DNA of 64,000 nt from Pedobacter xixiisoli (GTDB lineage Bacteria > Bacteroidota > Bacteroidia > Sphingobacteriales > Sphingobacteriaceae). Location of the stretch: positions 1 through 64,000 of the forward strand of contig NZ_OCMT01000002.1 in the NCBI RefSeq assembly GCF_900215335.1, read 5' to 3'. This document shows positions 7,606-15,726 of the stretch, one piece after another (the stretch's first letter is position 1; each line of letters opens with the position of its first letter). The translations under genes and the position numbers were made by a program. Under the pieces are notes generated by a model, which had not been told where the DNA came from, ran no database searches, and worked only from the letters and a program-made list of their open reading frames with translations.

Positions 7606-10533
7606 ATGCTAGATAACAGTTCCCTAGAGCAGCAGCGTTTAGCTGCCCTAAAAGCTTACCAAATTCTTGATACCGCTCCAGAGCAGGACTATGATGAGCT
7701 GACCGAACTGGCAGCGGCGATCTGTGGGACACCAATTGCCCTGATCAGTCTCGTTGACGAAAAGCGGCAATGGTTCAAATCGCATACGGGCATTAGTGTG
7801 AGGGAAACGGAAAGGTCACAATCCTTCTGCGCACACGCCATAATGGATCCAAAAGGGCTGATGCAGGTGGAAGATGCAAATCTGGACGAACGTTTCAAGG
7901 CTAACCCATTGGTTACTGGAAGCCCGAACATCGTATTCTATGCAGGAATGCCTTTGGTGGATGCAGAAGGATATGCATTAGGCTCGCTCTGCGTAATCGA
8001 TACCCAACCCCGAAAACTAAATGATTCACAGCAGAAGGCGATGAAAACCTTATCAAAACAGGTAGTTGATAAGTTGAGGCTACGAAGGAAGTTGATAGAG
8101 CTTGAGACTGCACACCTGGACAATATGAGGCTAAATCAACAAAGCCAGGAACGGGAAAGCCATCTTGAACAAATCATTGCACAGTCACCGGCAGCTATCA
8201 TGGTGTTCCGCGGAGAGCAGCTGGTCATCGATGCGGTCAATCCGGCGATGCTCGCTCTTCTTGACCAACCCGCCAGCATCCAAGGGAAGGAATTGCTGAA
8301 AGTAATCCCAGCGTTGGAGGGACAGCCTGCGTATGACCTTTTGAGACAGACCTACCTAACCGGAGAGACCCTACATCGCCGCAACACTCCGGTAGCGCTA
8401 GAACGGAATGGCAATATGGAGACTGGCTATTTCGATTTTACCTACACGCCTTTGATCGAAAATGGCGTAGTAATAGGTATCATTGATATGGCCGTTGAGG
8501 TGACCGAGCAGGTGAATGCTCAGAAATCTATCGAAGTTAGTGCCCAACAACTGCATCAAATGGTCATGAGCGCTCCAATGGGCATGTGCATTCTCAGGGG
8601 AGAGGAACTGGTTATAGAGATCGCCAATGCGCCCATGTTGAAGATATGGACGCGTACCGCCGAGCAGATCTTGGGCAAGCAACTCACGGAGGTCTTCCCC
8701 GAAGTGATCGACCAGCCTTATCCCGATATGCTCCGCAATGTGCTAAGAACAGGGGAAACGTTGTCCATACCGGAACTGACTGCCGACATCGCCGAAACAG
8801 ACGGCACCATCAATAGGATATATATCGATTTTACCTATAAACCTTTACGGAACTCCCAGGGAAATCCCGAAGCGATCATTGCCACGGTGATCGATATCAC
8901 CGAGACGGTGAAGGCCCGCAAACTGCTGGAGCAGAGCAAGGATGAACTGCAGACGGCAAATGCGGAGCTTGGTACGGTCAATGAGGAGTACATGGCGATC
9001 AACGAGGAGCTTATGGCTGCCAATGAACAGCTGCTTAATGCCGAAGAGCACCTACAGGAACTCAACGAACGGATAAACATAGCAATCGATGCGGGAGGTC
9101 TTGGCTATACAGAAGTCGACCTGGTCACTGGAAAAATGCGCTGCAATGACACCTTTAAAAGCTTTTATGGCCGAAAACCCAATGAGGAGCTGACCTATCC
9201 CCAAATGTTTGAGATGATGGTTCCCGAACACCGTGAGATGGTGCGTGCCAAGGCTATTAAAGCACGGGAAGAACGGTCGCTTTACCATGCGCTATATGAG
9301 ATCAAATGGTCAGATGGTTCGAGCCACTGGATCAATGCGTATGGCAGGGGCCGTTATGATAAGGAAGGCAATGCCGACCGGATGGTAGGGATGGTATCGG
9401 AGGTGACCGAACAGGTGAAGGCCCAACAAAATATCGAAAGGCTCAATAAGGAACTACAGACCGCCCTTGCCCAGGCCATACATAGTGAGGAGCGGATGAA
9501 ACTTGCCGTAACGGCAGCACAGCTGGGCACATGGTTCATCGGTATCACCTCTGATGAGTTTATCATTACACCGCGTACCAAGGAAATCTATGGCTTCCAT
9601 CCAGAACAGGAAATCTCACTGGAACAGACCATGGCGCAGATCATGGATACCCACCGAGACGAGGTAAGGCTTGCGATGGAAGACGCCATCAAAAATGGTG
9701 CATCCTACGATATAGAATATCCAATTATCCGATTTCATGACGACGAAACAAGGTGGCTAAGGGCGGTGGGCAAAAAGTATTCAGCTATAGCAGGTACTGC
9801 CGTTGAGCATTTTTCTGGAACTATAATGGACATTACCGAGCCAAAGATGGAAGATCAGCGCAAACAGGACTTCTTTAGTATCGTAAGCCACGAAATGCGT
9901 ACGCCAATTACCTCAATCAATGGTTATATTCAGATACTAGAAACAAAGGCAAGAAAAACCGGTGACCAGCTCGCAGCGGAAATCGCTGTTAAAGCAAGGC
10001 GGCAGGTGGAAAGGATGACCGGTATGGTTACGGGCTTCCTTGATATGGCACGGGCTGGAGAAGGTAAGATCTACCTAAACAAAAAAAGTTTTGACCTGTC
10101 GGACATATTTGAGCTGGCCAAAAAAGAATTAATGACTACGGTAGCTACCCACCAGGTAGTATTCCATCCAGTGGGAAATGTACAGTTGAACGGCGACCAG
10201 GAAAAGCTGGAACAGGTTTTGGCTAACTTCATCAATAATGCGGTAAAATATTCTCCGGCAGGAACTACCATTAGTGTTGACTGCATTACAGACAATGGCT
10301 CGGCAAAGGTTAGTGTGACAGACGAAGGCATGGGCATTCCAAAGCAGGACCAACCACATATATTTGACCGTTTCTATCGCGTATTGGGATCCCATATGGA
10401 GAATATTACGGGATTTGGAATAGGACTTTACCTCTGCAAGGAAATCATTGACCGTCACGACGGACGTTTGGGGGTCGAAAGTGTGCACGGTAAGGGAAGT
10501 ACATTTTGGTTTGAGCTACCTTTGGCCCGCTAG
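7606..10533 (+). CDS. GAF-PAS multi-sensor histidine kinase
   Basis: This soluble 975-residue kinase has no membrane segment. An N-terminal GAF domain spans about 25-155 (ALISLVDEKRQWFKSHTGI ... MPLVDAEGYALGSLCVID). Two PAS domains with the repeated element 'MVFRGEQLVIDAVNPAML'/'CILRGEELVIEIANAPML' cover about 175-430. A coiled coil follows at 430-480 (ANAELGTVNEEYMAINEEL), then two further PAS domains at about 480-740. A HisKA domain carries the H-box IVSHEMRTP with phospho-acceptor His762, and a HATPase_c domain has the N box (FINNAVKYS), DEGMGIP and GFGIGLYLCKEI. All kinase motifs are intact. No response regulator is adjacent, so the partner is unknown. The GAF subtype, seen at the start of many Pedobacter kinases, suggests an internal redox or small-molecule signal, which is inference. 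Confidence 0.92.
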   Translation: MLDNSSLEQQRLAALKAYQILDTAPEQDYDELTELAAAICGTPIALISLVDEKRQWFKSHTGISVRETERSQSFCAHAIMDPKGLMQVEDANLDERFKANPLVTGSPNIVFYAGMPLVDAEGYALGSLCVIDTQPRKLNDSQQKAMKTLSKQVVDKLRLRRKLIELETAHLDNMRLNQQSQERESHLEQIIAQSPAAIMVFRGEQLVIDAVNPAMLALLDQPASIQGKELLKVIPALEGQPAYDLLRQTYLTGETLHRRNTPVALERNGNMETGYFDFTYTPLIENGVVIGIIDMAVEVTEQVNAQKSIEVSAQQLHQMVMSAPMGMCILRGEELVIEIANAPMLKIWTRTAEQILGKQLTEVFPEVIDQPYPDMLRNVLRTGETLSIPELTADIAETDGTINRIYIDFTYKPLRNSQGNPEAIIATVIDITETVKARKLLEQSKDELQTANAELGTVNEEYMAINEELMAANEQLLNAEEHLQELNERINIAIDAGGLGYTEVDLVTGKMRCNDTFKSFYGRKPNEELTYPQMFEMMVPEHREMVRAKAIKAREERSLYHALYEIKWSDGSSHWINAYGRGRYDKEGNADRMVGMVSEVTEQVKAQQNIERLNKELQTALAQAIHSEERMKLAVTAAQLGTWFIGITSDEFIITPRTKEIYGFHPEQEISLEQTMAQIMDTHRDEVRLAMEDAIKNGASYDIEYPIIRFHDDETRWLRAVGKKYSAIAGTAVEHFSGTIMDITEPKMEDQRKQDFFSIVSHEMRTPITSINGYIQILETKARKTGDQLAAEIAVKARRQVERMTGMVTGFLDMARAGEGKIYLNKKSFDLSDIFELAKKELMTTVATHQVVFHPVGNVQLNGDQEKLEQVLANFINNAVKYSPAGTTISVDCITDNGSAKVSVTDEGMGIPKQDQPHIFDRFYRVLGSHMENITGFGIGLYLCKEIIDRHDGRLGVESVHGKGSTFWFELPLAR

Positions 10534-10710
10534 AACGGTAAGCCAACGGTACAAGTTGATTTCGAACAGGTAAGTTTAGGAAAGTCCAATCTAACCGTAT
10601 CCCGCAATAGTTTGGGCGAATGGGATGTATTGGAGCGTACCATTGATGATGAGCCTGGATTGTTAAAGAAAATCGCACATAATGTAGCCTTTCGTTATAG
10701 GCTACGATAA
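10534..10710 (+). pseudogene. C-terminal gene remnant abutting the histidine kinase
   Basis: Directly after the kinase stop, in the same frame, 58 codons stay open and read like a protein end (VSLGKSNLTVSRNSLGEWDV ... LLKKIAHNVAFRYRLR). There is no start codon, so this can only be the tail of a lost gene or a fused segment. The parent family is not recognised. A short hairpin (TAGCC-TTTCGTTAT-GGCTA) covers its last codons. It marks the left border of the mobile-DNA graveyard that follows. Confidence 0.4.
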
Positions 10711-10884
10711 ATTCTAAGGCGCGATCACCTATCATGATTGATCAAAAATAAAAAGCTGAAAAAAAGAGCAGTCGCAAAACAATCTCTTTTCGGATATCGG
10801 GCCGTTTGTTATCTTTAAATGTTAACAAAGCCAACTTATCGGAACAAATGTTACATCAAGTTTCTACAGCGGCAGATTTTACCA

Positions 10885-11116
10885 ATGAACATTTACGAAT
10901 TCGCCAAACTAAACAGGGAAGAAAAAGCAGGCAAGACATGGAAGGGGACATTTCTTGCCCATAGGGAAAAGGATCAAATACGCCCTTTACTCGGTCGAAA
11001 ATTTCTTTGTAGAAGGTACCTATCGAGCCTCTGAGAACGAGCTCATAGGTTTTAGTCCTCCCCAGACCAATAGGCTATTAGAGGAATACCTCAATCATAT
11101 CGTCCTAGAATTCTGA
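10885..11116 (+). pseudogene. Small conserved protein gene broken by a frameshift
   Basis: An ATG opens MNIYEFAKLNREEKAGKTWK and reads through GTFLAHREKD; near base 10975 the sense continues in the next frame as KYALYSVENFFVEGTYRASE and runs to LLEEYLNHIVLEF and a TGA. Joined, this gives about 76 residues of the plan common to small uncharacterised Bacteroidota proteins (N-terminal '-EFxxLxxEEKAxxxWxxGxFLA', then 'YxxxxFFVE'). The one-base insertion lies in or near GGGAAAAGG. Without the shift the frame ends 49 residues after the ATG. The function is unknown. Confidence 0.6.
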
Positions 11117-11358
11117 TATCCTATTTACAACAGCTGATTTTATATGGATCAAGACTATCGGGATAATTGCGCAAAATTATAGCAACAAACCGTTGTCAAC
11201 CAAACCCGACTGAAGCAGCATCCCGATTTATCGGATATAGAGAAAGGCGGGGCAACATCCGCCAGAAAGCACGACCGATATTTTCCAATTCAATATCAGT
11301 GAACCTATCCCTAATAATTTCCGCACCCTTCACATTTCAATTATAGAAAACGTCTATG
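11117..11358. other. Gap between the frameshifted small gene and the TraG remnant
   Basis: These 242 bases hold an open stretch of about 35 plus-strand codons at 11182-11289 without a start codon (LKQHPDLSDIEKGGATSARK). It is not recognised and may be more debris of the mobile element. Nothing else stands out. Confidence 0.3.
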
Positions 11359-12509
11359 CTAAAAGGAAACAGGCGCCCCTCCAACGTCCGTACCCTTATC
11401 TTTCTTTTTGCCCTTCACCACCTTCCCTGCCTTGGCTTTCATTGTCTTAGCCTCCGACTGCTGCATAATACCAGATTCATTATCAGCTGCCGCGGCAGTT
11501 CTTGCAGAAATCCGTTTGAATTCCAATTCGACCAACTTCGCTACCTGTCTTTTGATCTTATCATAGTTTTCAGCGATCTCGTCTTTGTAAATCTTGGCAA
11601 TCACAGGAATATCGACATACCTCTTTTCTTCAGCAGCGATAGCATCATGGTTATTCTGGATCTCGCTATGGAACATCTTTAATGCAATCTTCTGCTCAGG
11701 ATTGTCTGCTACAAAACCAACAAATTCACCTGAGGAAAGGGTCGCGATTTTACTGGCCGGTATGGCATAATCCATTTGTGTAGATCTGGAAATCGAGACA
11801 TCCGCACTACTGATATTTTTACTCTCTTTTTGCTGGGAGATCTTTCCAAAGGTTTCAGAAAGCTTCTTTGCAGTATCGCCCGTTACTTTTCCACTAATCA
11901 CATTGCCCACAATCCCCGTAATGACCTCCGCCTGTTCGGCACCATAATCCTTTTTGAGTTGACTAAAATCCTGAACGGCCAAAGTGGTAGCTACCTTGTT
12001 ACTCCTCACCGTAGCTATCAGGCTGTCCATTTTATTAAAGTAGATGGTGGGAAACTCGTCGAAGACCAAACTACTTTTATGCTGTCCCTTACGGTTCACC
12101 AGTTTGATCATCCTAGAAATATAAAGTGACAGTAAGGCACCGTAAGTCTGTAGCTTTTGCGCATTATTTCCTACACAGATGATCTTTGGCTCTTTGGGAT
12201 TATTTACATCCAAGGTATAAATCATTGCCGGAGAGCAAAATAGTATAGCGAAGCTTAAGAAAGTCTGGCCAGTCCGATCTTTGCACTGGCAATCTGTCCC
12301 TCCAATTGGGCGCTGGCATTGTTCCGCCATGCCGAAATAAATGGATTGATGAGCACCTGTATCTCCGGTTGCTCATTCAGTACGGCAAACAAATAATCGT
12401 AGTCCACCTGCATCAGTTCGATCACATGTGGAAGTGTACAATACCTTCCATCCTCATAACAGCGTAGGTACCAGATAATCGCTGTGAGAAAATTGATAGG
12501 ACTTTCCAC
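11359..12509 (-). pseudogene. TraG/VirD4-type conjugative coupling ATPase, C-terminal half, frameshifted
   Basis: Two overlapping minus-strand frames join into one sequence: ESPINFLTAIIWYLRCYEDG ... AQLEGQIASAKIGLARLS from the upstream frame, then SPAMIYTLDVNNPKEPKIIC ... SSLVFDEFPTIYFNKMDSLI ... IVGNVISGKVTGDTAKKLSE ... VGFVADNPEQKIALKMFHSE from the second. The order and motifs (a Walker-B-like VFDEF, then QDFSQLKKDYG, the second-half ATPase signature) match the Bacteroidota TraG family of conjugative elements, which couples the relaxosome to the type IV channel. The frameshift lies near 12255. The N-terminal half with the Walker A site is absent, cut at about 12510 where recombinase sequence begins on the other strand. 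The gene is dead. Confidence 0.75.
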
Positions 12510-13008
12510 AAAGATCGATATTAGTGAATACCAAGAAATAAAAAATGAATGTGAAGCAAATGCAGCTAGTCACCGAATGCGCCAGACACAGCATACTCGA
12601 ACCAACGAGGAACGTAAAGAAATTGAAAAAACCATAAAAAAGGCCTTGGAGAACCTTAGGAACATTATTCGGCTGTATGAGGATTCTGACGTCGATCACA
12701 AGCGAACGATCATTGCGACCCTTTTTTCCAATAAATGGCTGTTTGACGGCAAAAAACATCGAACCGGCAGAATGAGCGAGGGCGCAGAGCTAATCTATAT
12801 GAGAAACAAGGAGTTACAAAACAAAAAAACCGGGAATAAAATTTTAAAAAATTCTATTCCCGGTATGGTACCCAATGAAACAGTAGACCCGAACCGCTTG
12901 TTAGAGAGTCTAACAAAAATTTCAAAGCTCGACGAACCTGTATTCCATAGGCACTTAGAGCCTCAAAAAATAGTTTTAAAGGGTAAAAAGCGGAATTCTA
13001 AAAATTAA
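12484..13008 (+). pseudogene. Large serine recombinase, C-terminal end only
   Basis: The 174 codons show the tail of a large serine recombinase: a coiled-coil segment (ERKEIEKTIKKALENLRNII), then ATLFSNKWLFDGKKHRTGRM ... AELIYMRNKELQNKK, which corresponds to the 'ifPeKLtFDGxxxRTxRxNEA-xLIY' end of recombinases on Bacteroidota mobile elements. The catalytic resolvase domain and zinc ribbon are absent. The left edge overlaps the opposing TraG fragment by about 25 bases, marking a recombination junction. The final 48 codons or so are repeated near 59.2 kb with mainly synonymous changes, so the tail was a coding part of a family. A perfect 10-base-pair stem (12829-12864) lies within the frame. 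Confidence 0.65.
12866..13008 (+). repeat. Recombinase 3' tail, copy 1 of a dispersed pair
   Basis: This block (RLLESLTKISKLDEPVFHRH ... KKRNSKN then TAA) is found again at 59172-59312. Most of the base differences in the shared frame fall at third codon positions. Confidence 0.85.
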
Positions 13009-13015
13009 TGTATAT

Positions 13016-13042
13016 CTGGTCGGGACAGAAAATCCCGACCAG
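13016..13042 (+). terminator. Terminator after the recombinase tail
   Basis: CTGGTCGGGA-7-TCCCGACCAG is a perfect 10-base-pair stem followed by TTTT. A related stem with the same GGTCGGGA core follows the second tail copy at 59319-59347. Confidence 0.75.
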
Positions 13043-13110
13043 TTTTCCACATGACAGTTGGCTAAGATGACAAGAGCCTTCATGATATTTTGAAATTTCT
13101 AATTTTTTAA

Positions 13111-13127
13111 ATTTTACATCGAACCGC
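13111..13127 (+). repeat. 17-base motif, candidate attachment core, copy 1
   Basis: ATTTTACATCGAACCGC begins 102 bases after the stop codon of recombinase tail 1. The identical 17-mer begins 103 bases after the stop of tail 2. Sequence on both sides of the motif differs. Fixed spacing from a recombinase gene end suggests a crossover or arm site. Confidence 0.5.
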
Positions 13128-13402
13128 CATCGTCGGTCGTGCATTTTGACAGATTAGGATACCCTGAGGATTACCAACTAGCATAAACATCGGCTACCTA
13201 AATAAAAATACTGTTGGCATTGTTAGAAAATTATTAAAAAAGGTATAATAAATCTTTTAAAATAGAATATATATTACTTCAGCTTACGTTTTTAAAATAA
13301 TTACAGATCAACGAGCTAGTGCAGTTTTTCCAATAACAAACCTTGCTTCAGATCACTATTTGAAGCTGGTCAAATACCAATTATAACCCGTAATAAAAGT
13401 AT

Positions 13403-13552
13403 ATGCAGGGCATCGACAAAACAAGGCGTCCGCATTTTATAGATGCCCTGCATCATCTACAACAGATCATGAGCCAAAAGTCTCCAGATGGGAACTTTGC
13501 ACAAAAAGCTATTGACTATAGCGAAGAATTGGAAATAAGCTATGGGAACTAG
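13403..13552 (+). CDS. Possible small protein, 49 residues
   Basis: An ATG opens MQGIDKTRRPHFIDALHHLQ and continues through SPDGNFAQKAIDYSEELEIS to a TAG. It is polar and helical in look, with no membrane segment. It is not recognised and may be a fragment. Its first codons form part of an inverted repeat (TATGCAGGGCATC ... GATGCCCTGCATC, 13402-13454), which could also be a stem-loop that hides the start. Confidence 0.3.
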   Translation: MQGIDKTRRPHFIDALHHLQQIMSQKSPDGNFAQKAIDYSEELEISYGN

Positions 13553-13765
13553 GAAATGCTACGAGTAACTGTTCACCAGTCAAGGTGCAGTTTCTTGGCA
13601 AAAAGCTAAGATAGCTGAAAAAACGGCCAATATCGGAGCGTCCGGTTTTTTCACTAGCTTTAGAAACGTCTGTACAGTCGATGGCTCCTGTCTGAATTCC
13701 ATAACCTAATTCATATCCCAGTTACCCTCTGCGTATCACAATGACTAACAAAACTTTATAATAAA

Positions 13766-13794
13766 CAAAGGCATTCTATATTAGAATGCCTTTG
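13766..13794 (-). terminator. Terminator at the end of PUL1
   Basis: CAAAGGCATTC-7-GAATGCCTTTG is a perfect 11-base-pair stem about 27 bases past the last PUL1 stop, flanked by T/A tracts, and could work in both directions. Confidence 0.75.
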
Positions 13795-13820
13795 TTGTTG
13801 CTCATGTTTAGATTCAAAGA

Positions 13821-14846
13821 TTATTTATAACATGCACCGAGTTCATTCAGGGTACTATTGATACCTGTGTTGTAAGAATTCAGGGAGTAAATATCTCCAG
13901 TGGTAATATTCGCAACGTAAAGGTCGTAGCCACCCGATCCCCCAGATTTTGTACTGGATAAGATCACGTGGTCTGTTCCGCATGGGAAGGCATCGGAATA
14001 GTCGGCCGTTGTAGTGTTGAAGGGTAATCTGGTTGGCGTTGCCCCACTAAAATACCCCATATATACCTGATCATGACCATTGGTTGTACTATACCATCTT
14101 GAATATAGGTATTTGGTTGGCCCCCAAACAATGGGATAGTACTCTTGGATACCTGAAGCGTTGGCAATGGCTGTTTTCCCCGTGCCATCGATATTGATTT
14201 TATAGATATCAGAGGCACTTCCTGCTCCCTGTGCAAATATCAACTGTGTGGCATCATCGGAATAATAGGGCATTCCTTCTTCAAGAGATGAAGTAGAGGT
14301 TACTACATCCGTAATGGTCCCATTTGTCTCCATTATCTTCAAGTCATTATCCTGCTTAAAAGCTATACGGTAACCATTAGGCGAGAATTTGGGATCTTCA
14401 TCTCGTTTTCCATTGCCTGCCGTAAGATTTACCGGCGCACTAGTTGACCCAACCGTCCAGATGTAGATATCCCAATCTCCAGAACCCGCAGGCTGTCCCA
14501 TAAAAACAATCTTACTCGCATCCTCATTGAAATGGGCATTCATCGGAAAATCAATATTCCAGTACTGGCTAACCCAAGTTAAGGCGTTCGTGGCGAAATT
14601 ATAGATATAGATGCGGGTATCGGAGCATCCGTAGCAATCGTACTTATGGTAAACTAATTTGCCACCAAGAACTGGCAGGCTTGCAATAGTTGTTGCATTT
14701 TTACCCGAAACGTTGGCAATAGCAATATCGCGGTTATTTTGGTCACCCAAATTATCTACAAGATTTCCTTTATCACAACTGCCAAAAAATATCAGAATAG
14801 AAATTCCCAGATAGACAAGTCTAAAGTTTAATTTTTGCATTCTCAT
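13821..14846 (-). CDS. TolB-like PD40 propeller lipoprotein of PUL1
   Basis: The 341-residue lipoprotein has a lipobox FFGSC (Cys24). The mature part is built of PD40/TolB-type beta-propeller blades: KIVFMGQPAGSGDWDIYIWT, DEDPKFSPNGYRIAFKQDND, EEGMPYYSDDATQLIFAQGA, SDIYKINIDGTGKTAI and SDAFPCGTDHVILSSTKSGG. In the family such propellers bind sugars or proteins and are not usually enzymes. It is the last gene of the PUL1 unit, 39 bases after the preceding gene, so it is probably a surface glycan-binding or scaffolding protein. The second in-frame ATG (residue 3) is an equally possible start. Confidence 0.75.
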   Translation of the reverse strand: MRMQKLNFRLVYLGISILIFFGSCDKGNLVDNLGDQNNRDIAIANVSGKNATTIASLPVLGGKLVYHKYDCYGCSDTRIYIYNFATNALTWVSQYWNIDFPMNAHFNEDASKIVFMGQPAGSGDWDIYIWTVGSTSAPVNLTAGNGKRDEDPKFSPNGYRIAFKQDNDLKIMETNGTITDVVTSTSSLEEGMPYYSDDATQLIFAQGAGSASDIYKINIDGTGKTAIANASGIQEYYPIVWGPTKYLYSRWYSTTNGHDQVYMGYFSGATPTRLPFNTTTADYSDAFPCGTDHVILSSTKSGGSGGYDLYVANITTGDIYSLNSYNTGINSTLNELGACYK

Positions 14847-14885
14847 AATAAGTAATTTTAGATTGATTAATAACTAATTTATAAG

Positions 14886-15644
14886 CTATTGCTTTGTAAA
14901 AGCATAGGTACCAGCCTTTAAATCCCCGTTTAAAGTAATACTCACTTTATAATTCCCAGCATCTTTTACAGCAATGATGTCTTTACCCCCTGTACCTGTC
15001 AGATTACCGGTAAGATTATTCTCTTCCGTTCCGCCCCACTCCAGCCAATCGGGATTAACCGAGTAAAACTTCAGGTAATTATTCGCTGGTAGAGCCAAGG
15101 TCCTCTCAAAAGTCAAGGGGTGTTTATAGCTTAACAATACTTCCGTCCTGGTGGCCCAATCGGTATAATGGAACAACTTTATATTATGATATTGCCAAGT
15201 AAGTTGGGCAACGCCGAAATTTACCGAGAGCTGATAAGCCTGGCTTCTCGCCACACTGAACTTCCCCTTGCCTTGTACGACTTCCAGCAATGGATCATCC
15301 CATATCACTTTATCATCATTTGCATAGTCATAAGCAGACAATGGATCTTTGATAATATAGGATGTCCCAGAACCATCTGCCTTGGTATTAAAGGAATATG
15401 ATTTTTCCACTTCCAAAGGAACATAGTTGGTAGAAATAAATGCATCTCCCCTTTTAACCAATTCTACGCTGGTACCTGCAGAAAGGATTAGATAAAGTGT
15501 TTGTGGTGCTACCGTTGGTACTTTGGTCCGGAGTTCCTTTTCGGTTACGACTTCCTCCGATTCCCCATCACCTCCTTTTTTACAGGACGTGAAAATGATT
15601 GACGCCAAGAACAGCATCAACAAAAATTTAATTGATTTTTTCAT
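14886..15644 (-). CDS. PUL1 surface lipoprotein, SusE/F-like position
   Basis: The 252-residue lipoprotein has a lipobox IFTSC (Cys21) followed by a Gly/Glu-rich linker (KKGGDGESEEVVTEKE). The body is mostly beta strand, with many aromatics (YHNIKLFHYTDWATRTEVLL, SVNPDWLEWGGTEENNLTG) and a C-terminal strand pair 'GNYKVSITLNGDLKAGTYAF' typical of SusE/SusF-like carbohydrate-binding modules. No catalytic motif is seen. Its place after the SusC/D and GH20 genes supports a role in binding the target glycan at the cell surface; the exact family is not certain. Confidence 0.6.
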   Translation of the reverse strand: MKKSIKFLLMLFLASIIFTSCKKGGDGESEEVVTEKELRTKVPTVAPQTLYLILSAGTSVELVKRGDAFISTNYVPLEVEKSYSFNTKADGSGTSYIIKDPLSAYDYANDDKVIWDDPLLEVVQGKGKFSVARSQAYQLSVNFGVAQLTWQYHNIKLFHYTDWATRTEVLLSYKHPLTFERTLALPANNYLKFYSVNPDWLEWGGTEENNLTGNLTGTGGKDIIAVKDAGNYKVSITLNGDLKAGTYAFTKQ

Positions 15645-15726
15645 AATTATTGGATTGGTTAACGTTTATTATTAGTTGATTTCGGTTACTGATCAGCTTT
15701 CTGGTACAAAGCGGAACAGCACTTAT

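Larger units (their letters stand above)
13009..13820. other. 812-base gap with element-end features
   Basis: Besides the terminator, this gap holds the 17-base motif ATTTTACATCGAACCGC (13111-13127), repeated at 59416-59432; a 49-codon open frame at 13403-13552; a stem of AAAAAACGG with CCGGTTTTTT near 13625-13652; and a strong terminator at 13766-13794. The stretch 13130-13400 is AT-rich and I see nothing in it. Confidence 0.6.

Noticed and set aside
10885..11116. Programmed ribosomal frameshift in the small gene
   Set aside because: No slippery heptamer with a following stem was found, and the surrounding genes are all broken, so simple decay is more likely.
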